A stretch of DNA of 64,000 nucleotides from Chloroflexi bacterium HGW-Chloroflexi-4 (GCA_002840715.1 PHBW01000011.1:35075-99074); one strand, 5' to 3'. Positions 27,015 through 36,074 are shown, counted from the stretch's first letter. Numbers and translations are program-made. Notes: a model not told the origin generated them from the letters alone.

Positions 27015-27827
27015 TCACTTTTCGATCAAAAAAGCCAGTTCACCGGTGAATTCCATTTTGGTGATCTTCCAGCTTTCGCCTTCGGTTAATAGATTGAATC
27101 GGTTTTCATAATTTTGCAGCATGCCCTTGGATTTTCCACCCAAACTGTGCGCCGGAAAGGAAACCAGAATGTACTGCGCCTGCAATTCTGTAAGCAAGCG
27201 TTTGGCGGCGTTTTTATCCACCTGATCCAAACAGGGAATGGTCTTGAGCAGCAAGGCCACCTGCACGGACATCTGCGGCACGCTTTGGGTCAAGTCGCGG
27301 ACAAAAGCATTGCCATTGATTTTGAAATGCTCAAAATAGTGATTAAGATAATCGGTCATATCGGCGTAGATATCGCAGGCTGCATATTCCACATCAGCGG
27401 CGGCAGGCATCCAAGGCAGGCAAAGCGGATTGAGCCCGCAGGCCAGATCGAGAATGGAGTGCAGCGGTGCAATAGTCTCTAGCGCATCGTTGAAGATATG
27501 CGGTAATATGGAGAGTCTTTCTGCTGTGGAGGCATGCATGCCCATTTGTCGTTTAAGTGCAGCATTTACAGTATCATCCTGCAAATCATGGGGCAAGTCC
27601 TGTAACTCATCCAGCCAAGCGGTATAAGGAATTGGCTTTTCCTGATAAGCAGAACCCACCTGATGCAGTTTATTGCGGGTCTCTTTGACCGCTTCCTTTT
27701 GGTTGCGGCGTTTGGCTAGTTCTTTGGCGCCGATCTCGCGGATCAGATCCGGCGAAATATTGGCGTACTTCTCGGAAGACGTCACCAGACTGAATAATTC
27801 TTCAAGCTGCTCGTTGGGCGTTGACAT
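27015..27827 (-). CDS. ArmA/RmtB-like 16S rRNA (guanine1405-N7)-methyltransferase homologue
   Basis: I place the start at the ATG at 27827, which overlaps the tgt stop in a TGATG arrangement; the longer upstream frame is antisense-like and inside tgt. The product has 270 residues (RmtB is 251, ArmA 257). Several motifs match the aminoglycoside-resistance family closely: HASTAERL (~98), the SAM motif LDLACGLNPL (~126), LLLKTIPCLD (~193) and VSFPAHSLGGKSKGM (~222). In pathogens and producers these enzymes methylate N7 of G1405 and block 4,6-disubstituted deoxystreptamine aminoglycosides. Here it is embedded in a chromosomal rRNA/tRNA modification operon with no mobile element, suggesting a resident role. 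Function is inferred from homology. Confidence 0.82.
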   Translation of the reverse strand: MSTPNEQLEELFSLVTSSEKYANISPDLIREIGAKELAKRRNQKEAVKETRNKLHQVGSAYQEKPIPYTAWLDELQDLPHDLQDDTVNAALKRQMGMHASTAERLSILPHIFNDALETIAPLHSILDLACGLNPLCLPWMPAAADVEYAACDIYADMTDYLNHYFEHFKINGNAFVRDLTQSVPQMSVQVALLLKTIPCLDQVDKNAAKRLLTELQAQYILVSFPAHSLGGKSKGMLQNYENRFNLLTEGESWKITKMEFTGELAFLIEK

Positions 27828-28927
27828 CAAGCATACTTCCCTTGAATGCGGTCGCACAACTGCACCATGAAACGCAGATTGTGCAGCGTTGCCAGACGGA
27901 AGAAGAGGGTATCGCCCATCTTGAACAGGTGATGCAGATACCCCATGGAATAATGCTTGCAGCACGGACAGTCGCAGTCCTCACTGATGGGGCGGTCTGC
28001 CTTGATGTGCTCTTCATCGTTGACATACTTGAAGCCAAACCAGTCGCCAGTCAGTCCGAAATCTGGACTCTCCGCGCGCTGACGGAAAGTGAACAAGCGT
28101 CCGTGGCGGGCGTCGCGAGTGGGCATGGCGCAGTCAAAAATGTCGTAACCCAGCTCAAAGCAGGCCAGCACGTTCTCGGGGTGGCCGATTCCCAGGGCAT
28201 GCATGGGATATTCAGCCGGGATGATGCTGCGGGTGTAGCCTATAATGTCGGCCAGCAGGTGGTTGTTTTTATCCAGCGGCCAGCCGCCAAAACCGTACCC
28301 ATCAAAACCAATTTCGAGCAGTGCTTCGGCACAGCGCAGACGTAAATCTGGATAACCACCGCCCTGCACCACCGCAAACAAGCGCGGACGAGTTTCTTCG
28401 GTCAGTTTTTTCTGCTCGATAATTCGATTGAATTCCTTCTTGCTCTTCTTAGCCCATGCGATCGTGCGTTCCACTGATTCCTTCTGAGCGGCGAGATCTT
28501 CATCCACATTGGTGCAGTCATCCAGGCAGATGACCACGTCAGAATCGTAACCGATCTGAAGCTGCACAGTTTTTTCGGGGGTCAGTTGAAACTTGCGCGA
28601 ACTGCCCTCCGGCTGAAAAGTGATTCCTTTTTCATGAATGCTGCCGAACTTCGGATTCTGCCGGATGAGTGAGTAAGCCTGAAAGCCGCCGGAATCTGTG
28701 ACGATGTTGCGCTTCCAGTTGGCCATTTTGTGCAGTCCGCCCAGCGACTGGATGGTCGAAGAGCCAGGCTTTTGCATCAAGTGAAAAGTGTTCATCACCA
28801 GAGCTTCAATGCCAATCGAGAGCAGATCATCTGAATCCACCGAGCGAACCACACCAAAAGTGGCATCCGGCAGATATATGGGCGACCGCACCTCACCCTG
28901 GGTGAGTTTCAACAAGCGAGATTTCAT
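27827..28927 (-). CDS. tgt: tRNA-guanine transglycosylase
   Basis: The product has 366 residues. DSGGFQAYSL holds the first conserved active-site Asp region, DCAMPTRDARHGRLFT covers the nucleophile-side loop, and CDCPCC followed by an HxLF-like segment (LHHLFKMGD, LATLHNL) forms the zinc site. Bacterial Tgt swaps guanine 34 of GUN-anticodon tRNAs for preQ1. GFGGWPLDKNNHL differs somewhat from the common VGGLAVGE-type motif, which could bear on base selectivity. It overlaps the DUF3052-like gene by 4 bases (ATGA) and the Rmt-like gene by 1 base. Confidence 0.9.
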   Translation of the reverse strand: MKSRLLKLTQGEVRSPIYLPDATFGVVRSVDSDDLLSIGIEALVMNTFHLMQKPGSSTIQSLGGLHKMANWKRNIVTDSGGFQAYSLIRQNPKFGSIHEKGITFQPEGSSRKFQLTPEKTVQLQIGYDSDVVICLDDCTNVDEDLAAQKESVERTIAWAKKSKKEFNRIIEQKKLTEETRPRLFAVVQGGGYPDLRLRCAEALLEIGFDGYGFGGWPLDKNNHLLADIIGYTRSIIPAEYPMHALGIGHPENVLACFELGYDIFDCAMPTRDARHGRLFTFRQRAESPDFGLTGDWFGFKYVNDEEHIKADRPISEDCDCPCCKHYSMGYLHHLFKMGDTLFFRLATLHNLRFMVQLCDRIQGKYA

Positions 28928-29304
28928 AAGCGTTTCATCCGAAAAGCGGACCAGGTTTCATCAACCGATATCATCGCTACGCCCGTCCAGCCTATGGTAC
29001 CGGCGTATTTCCAAATTGTGTCACGGCTGACATCCGAGCGCAGAACAGAGGTAAGCTTGGGGTAGACTACCCACAAGATACCGCCGGGGGTCAAGGCGTC
29101 TGAAGCTGCCGAAAGCCCAGTCTTAAGCCATTCCATGTTTTTTACAAAAAACAGCACTATATCTGCCTTGTCAAATTTTGACGCCATTTTGGAGCGCTCA
29201 GGCAAGGGACCCAAAACCGAGGCAATTCCATCAGGTGGATTGATCAACCGCAGCGAGCGGCCGGGTTTCACTTGCAGCCGTTCAAGTATTGATTTTTCAG
29301 ACAT
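28924..29304 (-). CDS. DUF3052-like small protein
   Basis: The 126-residue product starts with LQVKPGRSLRLINPPDG and continues with LGPLPE, DIVLFFVKNMEWL and GGILWVVYPK, a pattern I associate with the DUF3052 family, whose members look like trimmed Rossmann/methyltransferase folds without a clear SAM motif. Its end overlaps the tgt start by 4 bases (ATGA), so it is translated with the RNA-modification operon. No enzymatic role can be assigned from the sequence. Confidence 0.6.
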   Translation of the reverse strand: MSEKSILERLQVKPGRSLRLINPPDGIASVLGPLPERSKMASKFDKADIVLFFVKNMEWLKTGLSAASDALTPGGILWVVYPKLTSVLRSDVSRDTIWKYAGTIGWTGVAMISVDETWSAFRMKRL

Positions 29305-29315
29305 ATTGACCTCTT

Positions 29316-29684
29316 TCAGACGCCAAGCCGGACTTTTGAAGCATCCAGTGCGGTGACGAGTAAATGAAAAAATCCAGCAGAATTGAGCTGTTCAACCGTG
29401 CGAAGCTTGATATGACGATGCACCTTGCCTGTTCCTTCCAATAAATGATGCGGATCGCTCAAACTTCCACCATTATAAAAACCAAATGTTACGTGACCCT
29501 TGGCAGGCATCAAAGTGAAAATGGTTCCTTTATATCCGTCCGCAAGGCAAAAACCCAACAAGCCTGCTTGAAAATCCCATTCTTCTTTGCAATCTGGCAG
29601 TATATCCAGAATTCTCTTTCGTGCGGCATCAAAAAGACTGCGGATTTCTTCAGAGTATCCACTAGTGATTGAATGTGTATTCAT
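29316..29684 (-). CDS. DUF1801-type (YdhG-like) small protein
   Basis: The 122-residue product has SLFDAARKRILDILPDCKEEW at its start, then a beta-rich middle (LMPAKGHVTFGFYNGGSL) and a helical end (HIKLRTVEQLNS), the layout of DUF1801/YdhG proteins. These have an iron-chaperone/frataxin-like fold, but function is not settled. It is 12 bases upstream of the DUF3052-like gene in the same direction, so may lead the tgt operon. Confidence 0.6.
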   Translation of the reverse strand: MNTHSITSGYSEEIRSLFDAARKRILDILPDCKEEWDFQAGLLGFCLADGYKGTIFTLMPAKGHVTFGFYNGGSLSDPHHLLEGTGKVHRHIKLRTVEQLNSAGFFHLLVTALDASKVRLGV

Positions 29685-29714
29685 AACACGATTATAGTTG
29701 ATGAAACAAGCTTT

Positions 29715-30968
29715 TCAGGATTCCGCGCCTTTGAACTCGGGAACCTTGCGCATGGCTAAAGCAGAACCCAGCATGAGCACGGCTGAGATCACGAAGAGAG
29801 CCGTCCAGCCCCACCATTGACCCGGTGCGGCGTTATTGAGCACATCCGTCATTGGCCCCTCAAGGCGGGCTACGGCGGCTGAACCGGCGGTGGCCAGGTT
29901 GGTGAGACCGATGTACTTGCCCACATCACCGGCAGGCGCCATTTGATTGGCCAGCGCCCAGTTGGTGGCAAGGAAGATGCCCAGCCCGGCACCCAGAATG
30001 CTGCCGAAGAGGATTAATTGGAAAGGCGTTGCTGCGAAGATCACCATTATGGAACCCAAAGCGCCAATAAAGGAGGAGACTATTTGCAGGCGTTTACGTC
30101 CGATTTTGTCGCTCCAGCGGCCTGAAAATAGCGAGAAGATGATCAACACAATCACGAAAGAACCCATCACGAATTGGGTAAACTGGATGGGGTCCTGGCT
30201 GCTGAATTTATCGCGGATAAAATACTGAGCAAAAGATTGAAAGCCGTAAATTCCCACCAGATAGAGAAAACGGCTGAAGATCAAACGCCAGTAATTCTTG
30301 TCGCCTTCCGCTTTGAAGTAGAAGACCGCTTTCCATAAAGCCTTCCAATCAACCCGGGTACGCTGCGGCAAATAGGTGGATTTTTCGCGCGACCCAAGCA
30401 GGGTGATGAGCGCGAAGACTACCAGCAGTGCAATGATGACGATTGTCGAGAGGGTCGGGTCTGGGTCTTTGGCAGAAATCAGAAAGCCCATCAAAAGTGA
30501 TGAAAGGATGATACCGGCCATGTCGAGTGTGGTCTTGATGCCGCTGGCCATGCCCAACTGCGAGGCTGGCACTTCATCTGGCAGCAATCCCTGGGCGGGG
30601 CCGTGGGCAATATTGGAACTGGTTTGCAGACCAATGTAACCGATAAAGAGCGCAGGCAGCCCGCCGATAAAGCCCATGATCGCCAAAAAAACCAGATCCC
30701 CGCCGGTGCCGAACCACATGAAAGGTCGGCGCCTTCCTATTTTGGATTGCCAGCGGTCGCTGATGGCACCCGACAGCGGCTGAATGAGCATGGCCAGGAT
30801 CAAGCCAAAAAAGGTCAGTAGTCCGAGCCAGGTATTCTTTTGCGTCTCAGGAATGTATTTCAGTAGCACAGCTGGCAGAATGGTGACATGCAGGCTGTTC
30901 CACATAAAGGAGAGGCCGATCCAGTAAGCGTTGAGCACAAAGATATACCAGCCGCTGACACGTTTCAT
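29715..30968 (-). CDS. Major facilitator superfamily transporter, SLC45/GPH-like
   Basis: The product has 417 residues and twelve predicted membrane helices. The loop between helices 2 and 3 carries DRWQSKIGRRRPFM, and the equivalent second-half loop carries GRWSDKIGRKRL, the classical MFS signature in both halves. The N-terminus and RRRPFMWFG loop resemble sugar/proton symporters of the SLC45-like group. The substrate is not evident. It is followed in the same direction by an alpha/beta hydrolase and a fatty-acid hydroxylase gene upstream. Confidence 0.82.
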   Translation of the reverse strand: MKRVSGWYIFVLNAYWIGLSFMWNSLHVTILPAVLLKYIPETQKNTWLGLLTFFGLILAMLIQPLSGAISDRWQSKIGRRRPFMWFGTGGDLVFLAIMGFIGGLPALFIGYIGLQTSSNIAHGPAQGLLPDEVPASQLGMASGIKTTLDMAGIILSSLLMGFLISAKDPDPTLSTIVIIALLVVFALITLLGSREKSTYLPQRTRVDWKALWKAVFYFKAEGDKNYWRLIFSRFLYLVGIYGFQSFAQYFIRDKFSSQDPIQFTQFVMGSFVIVLIIFSLFSGRWSDKIGRKRLQIVSSFIGALGSIMVIFAATPFQLILFGSILGAGLGIFLATNWALANQMAPAGDVGKYIGLTNLATAGSAAVARLEGPMTDVLNNAAPGQWWGWTALFVISAVLMLGSALAMRKVPEFKGAES

Positions 30969-30990
30969 GATGAGCTCCTGCGATGAATTA

Positions 30991-31863
30991 TTAAGATTTG
31001 AGATGTTGATCGAAAAAGTTGATCACATTGTGCAGATAAAGCTCCGGGTCGACCAGATCTACTTCTCTGTGTTTGGCACCTGGAACCCGCCACAACTGCA
31101 GATTACCCTTGGATTTAGCCATCATTTTATTCAGTTCATGATTGCGGGTGTAGGGGTCTTTGTCGCCGAGGATGAGCAGCACAGGAGTCGGCGTGATCTT
31201 GCCGCCCACAACCAGCGGGTCATAAAAGAAGAGGTTGGTGAACAATCGCAGAGAGGCACCCAAAAGGACCATGAAAGACAGAATGGGAGAGAGATTATCC
31301 GGCACCTTGCGGCGGCGCAAATCCATGCTGACTGCGGTGGTCAGGCGCAGTGGGCCACCATCCGAGATGACGGCCTGAATGCCCGGATGTTGTGCAGCGG
31401 CCAACAGCGCGGCTCTGCCACCCATTGAGAAGCCCATCAGACCGATCGCCCAACTATTGCAGGATTTGGCGAAATGGATAGCGCCGATGACGTCATTGAC
31501 TTCAAGCGCCCCCAGGCTGGTGCGGTTGCCGTGGCTGCGTCCGTGGGCGCGGAAGTCGAACATCAAGACGTTGTAGCCAGCCTGAAGAAAGGCAGGCACA
31601 TATTTAAGATCAGGATCCATGGTGCCGGCAAAACCGTGTAGAAAAATGATGGTGTTGGTCGACCCCTCAGCCGGAATCCACCACCCAGAGAGGGTGATGT
31701 CATCGGCGGAGGGGAAATGCACTGGTTTGTAGTCGAGGCCGAGATCCGCGGGAGAGCGGAAGTCTTTAAGATGGTGCCTCCTGGTTAACGGCACAGATAA
31801 GACCAGGCAGGTCACCAAAAAAAGAAAAAATACAATCGCAATGGGTATGAGATAAGAGTTCAT
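30991..31863 (-). CDS. Alpha/beta hydrolase with N-terminal membrane anchor
   Basis: The product has 290 residues. A single N-terminal hydrophobic helix (residues ~5-24) is followed by an alpha/beta hydrolase core: oxyanion motif FLHGFAG, DFRAHGRS, nucleophile elbow GFSMGG, acid in ILGDKDPY and catalytic His in AKHREVD. All three catalytic residues are visible. It resembles BEM46/YqkD-like hydrolases attached to membranes. Its start overlaps the end of the upstream fatty-acid hydroxylase gene by 4 bases, suggesting a joint lipid-related role. Confidence 0.85.
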   Translation of the reverse strand: MNSYLIPIAIVFFLFLVTCLVLSVPLTRRHHLKDFRSPADLGLDYKPVHFPSADDITLSGWWIPAEGSTNTIIFLHGFAGTMDPDLKYVPAFLQAGYNVLMFDFRAHGRSHGNRTSLGALEVNDVIGAIHFAKSCNSWAIGLMGFSMGGRAALLAAAQHPGIQAVISDGGPLRLTTAVSMDLRRRKVPDNLSPILSFMVLLGASLRLFTNLFFYDPLVVGGKITPTPVLLILGDKDPYTRNHELNKMMAKSKGNLQLWRVPGAKHREVDLVDPELYLHNVINFFDQHLKS

Positions 31864-32498
31864 TCGGTCGGTTTTGTTTTGAAAACGTAATCCCAGATGG
31901 GAGAGCTGACGCCGTAACGCGCATTTGGGGTCTTGTAATGATGCTGCATGTGGTAGCGTTTGATGAATTTGGCGTATCCGCTGCGCATGGGGAAGTGATG
32001 GGTGGCATAGTGGGTCAGATCGTAAGTCAGATAACCCAAAATGAATGCGGAGAAGATGGGGTCAAACCAGAGGGGCGCCTTGAACAAGATCACCACTACC
32101 AGACGGAACAGGAAGTAAAAGATCGCAGCCAGCGGAATGGCGACGACTGGAGGCATAACCAGACGGGTTTTGCACTGCGGCTGGGCATGATGGATGCCGT
32201 GAAAAAGAAAGGTGATACGCTGTCCTTTATCGGATTTGGCGGCAAAATGGAACAAGAACCGGTGCAGCAAATACTCCGAAAGGGTCCAGACGAAAAAGCC
32301 GATCAACAGCCCGACGGGGATATAGAAAGGGAACCCGCCTAGTGGAGCAATGGCAATAGAACGAAACAGGAAAAAGAGCGCCACCGGCAACCAGATGACG
32401 GTAACCGTCACCGGGCTGATATGTGAGAAGAATTCCATGAAATTCGACTTGAACAGTCGGATGGGCACGTCGCTGTGATCGATGGGCAAATGGTTCAT
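31860..32498 (-). CDS. Fatty acid hydroxylase / sterol desaturase family protein
   Basis: I take the ATG at 32498 behind a strong GGAGGT; the longer upstream frame lacks support. The 212-residue product has about four membrane helices and the diiron His clusters HRFLFH, HGIHH, HYATHH and YHMQHH. The family uses O2 to hydroxylate or desaturate lipid chains; members close to yeast Scs7 hydroxylate sphingolipid fatty acids. An O2-dependent enzyme is notable if the organism is anaerobic. The 4-base overlap with the hydrolase gene implies coupling. Confidence 0.85.
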   Translation of the reverse strand: MNHLPIDHSDVPIRLFKSNFMEFFSHISPVTVTVIWLPVALFFLFRSIAIAPLGGFPFYIPVGLLIGFFVWTLSEYLLHRFLFHFAAKSDKGQRITFLFHGIHHAQPQCKTRLVMPPVVAIPLAAIFYFLFRLVVVILFKAPLWFDPIFSAFILGYLTYDLTHYATHHFPMRSGYAKFIKRYHMQHHYKTPNARYGVSSPIWDYVFKTKPTE

Positions 32499-32552
32499 CA
32501 CGATACCTCCATGAATTAGATAGTTAATTGTACAACAAGTGTAAAGACTGTC

Positions 32553-32581
32553 ACACCTGCACAAACAGCAGGTGCAGGTGT
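32553..32581. repeat. 9-bp inverted repeat upstream of the fatty-acid hydroxylase gene
   Basis: ACACCTGCA and TGCAGGTGT flank an 11-base centre, 55 bases upstream of the hydroxylase start. It could be an operator for that operon or part of the decayed DNA around it. Confidence 0.35.
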
Positions 32582-32659
32582 TGCGAACCGCTGCTCCACC
32601 AGGTTTACCTGTTTGCTCCTTACGAAAACCAGTCCATAAAAAAAAATGTACTCCACAAA

Positions 32660-32936
32660 ATATTTGTACTTCTTATTCCACAAATCTTCCCAGTTGGGAT
32701 TCATTATATTGATCAAGTCAAGTTTCTTTTGACGAGAACCTGCTTTTATCAGTTTTTCTCGGGCAATGGCATCACTGATATCTTCAAATTCATCAAAATA
32801 GACCTACTTGTGCACATTGTATTTAGACTTAAAACCCGGATAGATTTTGTTTCGATGCTCTATGATGCAGTGATACAGATCACTGAACGGTGTTGTATTC
32901 ATTGGTAAGGATATAAACATGACAGGCGAATTCCAT
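32660..32936 (-). pseudogene. Decayed GIY-YIG nuclease-superfamily gene
   Basis: Reading leftward from an ATG at 32936 gives a GIY-YIG-like beginning (CHVYILTNEYNTV) that stops at once. A shifted frame then continues as SDLYHCIIEHRNKIYPGF, KYNVHK, an in-frame TAG where family members have a hydrophobic residue, and VYFDEFEDISDAIAREKLIK up to NPNWEDL near 32670. The segment normally containing YIG is missing, consistent with a small deletion plus frameshift. Thus at least two disabling lesions are visible. Intact relatives are small single-domain YhbQ-like proteins of unclear role. Confidence 0.75.
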
Positions 32937-33017
32937 AATTAATTTAATTTCCTAATGGGAATGCTTTTATACATTTCTTTTTAACAAATTCTTAGTTTTC
33001 GTTTATTGTTACTGGGT

Positions 33018-33131
33018 AAACCTTGGTGGGGATTTCTCCTTCGAGGACGATGTGCCGCGCCGCAAAAACCGCGGCTCGCAATGACGATTTTTATAAAACG
33101 TCGCCCCCCTTCTTGACTGGAGAAGAGGGGC
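33018..33131. repeat. GC-rich palindromic dispersed-repeat-like segment
   Basis: The segment contains GCCGCGCCGCAAAAACCGCGG-type inverted symmetry followed by TCGCAATGACG, then a second imperfect inverted repeat at about 33104-33130 (CCCCTTCTT / AGAAGAGGGG). In translation one strand gives the HCEPRFLRRGTSS type of string that I know from intergenic repeats in many genomes. Base composition differs sharply from the A/T-rich surroundings. The rest of the 32937-33338 gap shows no gene. Confidence 0.45.
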
Positions 33132-33338
33132 TGTAAAAAGGAGGGAAATGATCAGTTCACTGGACCGATCATAAAAGCAAATTAAATACTGCGATATAAA
33201 AACATCACAATCGCAGCCAATAAGTTTTCGTTGTTGTCTAGGCAATCTACGGATACAAATTTTGCTGATTATACAACTTTTTTTCACGGTGGGATATATT
33301 TCTCACTGCGATTGGTTAACTTAAGCCTAAAAAATCAT

Positions 33339-35858
33339 TTACTCCAATTTAAAATTATTTGCAGTCTGCCGAAGCTGCTGCATCATCTCAACCAGGTGGT
33401 CGATGGAACTCTTGAATTCAGCTACCTGGGCGGTAACTTCTTCAGTGGATGCGGAGGTTTCTTGGATAGCGGCGCTGCTCTCCTGACTGATGGAGGCAAT
33501 GTTTTCAATGGCTTCATTGGCAATGATCGAGTTGGCGGCCATTTCTGCGGCTTCCAAACGATTTGTCTCGACGATCTCTGCCATTTTCTGCATGGCCATT
33601 TCAAGCACTGCGGCAGACAAGCCGATCTTGTTGGCCACTTCTGCCGCGCTGGCAGCCTGGGCCGTGACCATCTCTGCGCTTTCAAGAATCTTCTGCAGCG
33701 ATTCGCCAGACTTTTCGGCCTTGCCCACTCCTGATTCCACTTCAATGGAGCTTTCTTCCATGGCCAGGACGGCTTCACGGACGGTTTGTTGAATGCGGTG
33801 AACAAGTTCGCTGATCTCTTTTGTCGAGGTGGTGGACCGTTCTGAAAGCTTTCTGACTTCATCCGCCACAACGGCAAAGCCCTTGCCGTGTTCGCCGGCT
33901 CTGGCGGCTTCAATAGCGGCGTTGAGCGCCAGCAAGTTGGTCTGCGAGGCAATGTCATCAATGGTTTCAACGATGCGCCCAATCTCTTCAGAGCGCTGCC
34001 CCATCTCGTGCACTTTTTCAACCGAGTTGTTGACTTTAACCTGGATCTTTTTCATCCCTTCAAGGGTGGCATCCACGGTCAGAACGCCTTGCGAAGCTGA
34101 ATCCGCGGCAGACTGGGCCTGCTGCTGCACGGCCTGGGTGTGTTCCTCAACTTCTTGAATGGCGGTGGTAATTTGGTTGGATTTTTGAGATACCTCGGCC
34201 ACCACCAGCGCCTGTTCTTGAGAGACCTTGTCCACCCGCGCGATTGAATTGCTCAATTGTTCGATAATGGCGGTGGTTTTGGTGACACTGGCGGCCTGTT
34301 GTGAGGAGCCGCTGGCGATTTCTTGAATAGTGGCGGCAATCTGGGTTGTCGCCTGGTTGACCTGCGAAGATCCGTCTGCCAATTGTTCAGATTCATCATC
34401 CAGAATGGCGACACCCTGTTTCAAGGTTGAGATGGTTCCTCTCAGGTTGACCAACATCTCCTCAAATTCTGTTCCGAGCACATCTTTTGAATTGATCGCC
34501 TTGACATCAATCGACAGGTCGCCTTTGGAGATGGAATCAGCAGCACCCGAAATGTTTTGAATATATTTGACAAGCTGTCTGAAGGCATCTGCCAGGTTGC
34601 CGATTTCATCTTTGGAGTTATGGGTAATCTCATGGTAAATGTCACCCTGCGCCAGTTGTTTGGCTGTAACAGTCAATGAAACCAGCGGATTAGCAATTTT
34701 GGAGGCCAGGAAGAAAACAATCAGAGAACATACAGCCGCCAACGCCAGTCCAAAGAGGATGAACATCCACATCATCCGTGTTTGGTTCTTTTGAAGGTCT
34801 TCATAGAAGGTTTGATAATCTGATTCATTGGCGTTGACCAGAATCACCCAATCCCAGGGGGCATAATAAGCCACTTCAACCAACTGCTGAGAATCATCGG
34901 CGGCTGAGGTGTATTGAAAACTGGTGGATTCACCGGCCGGCAAATCCACGGCAGCACGGATAAATTTCTGAATGATGAGGTTACCTTGGCTGTCTTGATC
35001 TTCCCATGCGGATTGCCCGTCAAGTGCATTACCCGGTGAAATGATGTACTTGCCCTGTTGATCATTCTTGCCGCCCAGGATGGAGATAAAGCCGGTGGAA
35101 CCGACCTTGGTTTGCTGAATGGCGTTTCGTAAAGTGGCGACGCTTTCCTGCTTCACCCCTACTGAAAGAACCGCGATGATGTCTCCATCATCATTCGTGA
35201 CAGGATGGAAGGCTGTAATATACCAGGCATCCACTTCATAAGAGATTCCGATATAGTCCTCGCCTGCCATCACTTTGGTGAAAACGAGATTGTCGCTGCC
35301 ATCTGCATTTTTGGCGGGGATGTAGGTGCCAAGACCGCGGTTGCCGTTTGCGTTGATTACATTGGTGGCCACTCTTAATAAACCGGCATCTTCAGGCATG
35401 GGTTGATAGATGGTGGCTTTTGAATTTAGCAGCTGCTGCATTTCATCAATGGTCGGGATGATCACCTCGGCATTGGTTACCTTTCCAAGCCAGGTTTCTC
35501 CTAGAAGCAATTGAGGTAGCATGATCCCCTGGGATTTCTTGGTGAGTTGGTTAATGACCGCCCAAACGACTTTTTGATCGTTGACACTCAATCCACCTTC
35601 AGCTTCAACCAATTTCTTCAAGACATTTAATCCACCCTGAACCTGCAGCGAGATTGCTTCATCCTGTGAATGGATAAGGTTGTAGGTATCAGATGTGATT
35701 TGATAGATCTCTTTTTGGATAAACGCGTTTGCCTGTTGGGTTGATTTTTCTTCAGCAATTTTGGATTGCCAGATGCCGATAATAGCTAAAACCAGGGCGG
35801 TGACGATTACACTGCTGACACCCAGCAAAATAAGTTTGGTGCGTATATTAATTTTCAT
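33339..35858 (-). CDS. Methyl-accepting chemotaxis protein with Cache sensor
   Basis: I choose the ATG at 35858 (GGAG seven bases upstream). The 839-residue product has an N-terminal membrane helix (~8-30), a large extracytoplasmic double-Cache-like sensor (~45-360; VLSVGVKQ and [12 protein letters not shown] are typical Cache segments), a second membrane helix (~373-397), HAMP, and a cytoplasmic signalling domain. The hairpin tip reads [20 protein letters not shown], the universal MCP signature. No che or flagellar genes are nearby. Ligands of such Cache domains include amino and organic acids; the specific one is unknown. Confidence 0.92.
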   Translation of the reverse strand: MKINIRTKLILLGVSSVIVTALVLAIIGIWQSKIAEEKSTQQANAFIQKEIYQITSDTYNLIHSQDEAISLQVQGGLNVLKKLVEAEGGLSVNDQKVVWAVINQLTKKSQGIMLPQLLLGETWLGKVTNAEVIIPTIDEMQQLLNSKATIYQPMPEDAGLLRVATNVINANGNRGLGTYIPAKNADGSDNLVFTKVMAGEDYIGISYEVDAWYITAFHPVTNDDGDIIAVLSVGVKQESVATLRNAIQQTKVGSTGFISILGGKNDQQGKYIISPGNALDGQSAWEDQDSQGNLIIQKFIRAAVDLPAGESTSFQYTSAADDSQQLVEVAYYAPWDWVILVNANESDYQTFYEDLQKNQTRMMWMFILFGLALAAVCSLIVFFLASKIANPLVSLTVTAKQLAQGDIYHEITHNSKDEIGNLADAFRQLVKYIQNISGAADSISKGDLSIDVKAINSKDVLGTEFEEMLVNLRGTISTLKQGVAILDDESEQLADGSSQVNQATTQIAATIQEIASGSSQQAASVTKTTAIIEQLSNSIARVDKVSQEQALVVAEVSQKSNQITTAIQEVEEHTQAVQQQAQSAADSASQGVLTVDATLEGMKKIQVKVNNSVEKVHEMGQRSEEIGRIVETIDDIASQTNLLALNAAIEAARAGEHGKGFAVVADEVRKLSERSTTSTKEISELVHRIQQTVREAVLAMEESSIEVESGVGKAEKSGESLQKILESAEMVTAQAASAAEVANKIGLSAAVLEMAMQKMAEIVETNRLEAAEMAANSIIANEAIENIASISQESSAAIQETSASTEEVTAQVAEFKSSIDHLVEMMQQLRQTANNFKLE

Positions 35859-36038
35859 CAACACTCCAACGCAACAAGATATGCCATACCGTTGATCTGT
35901 CCAAACATCATGTGCCACTACAAAAGTAGACATTTATAGTACAAGAAACATATTCAGACACCTGTAAAATCTTGATTAAGGTTGAATAAATATTTTGTGC
36001 TTTTTTTATTTATGGGAGCGCGACCAATTCATTTTGTC

Positions 36039-36074
36039 AAAAAAATAGAGCCGTAAATTAAAAATTGCGGCTCT
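36039..36074 (-). terminator. Intrinsic terminator after rnz
   Basis: On the minus strand AGAGCCG pairs with CGGCTCT around a 14-base loop, followed by a run of T residues (complement of the A-run at 36039-36045). It lies 26 bases past the rnz stop. Confidence 0.8.

Noticed and set aside
27828..27965. Upstream extension of the Rmt-like gene
   Set aside because: The extra 46 codons lie inside tgt in another frame; the TGATG overlap and family N-terminus support 27827 as the start.
30931..31428. Open frame of 165 codons opposite the alpha/beta hydrolase
   Set aside because: The minus-strand hydrolase has a full catalytic triad; this frame is only its antisense shadow.
32528..32908. Open frame of 126 codons on the + strand
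   Set aside because: It is antisense to the decayed GIY-YIG gene and Cys/Phe-rich without family resemblance or a Shine-Dalgarno.
33009..33287. Open frame of 92 codons on the minus strand
   Set aside because: Its end is the translation of a GC-rich repeat-like patch and the rest lacks coding character.
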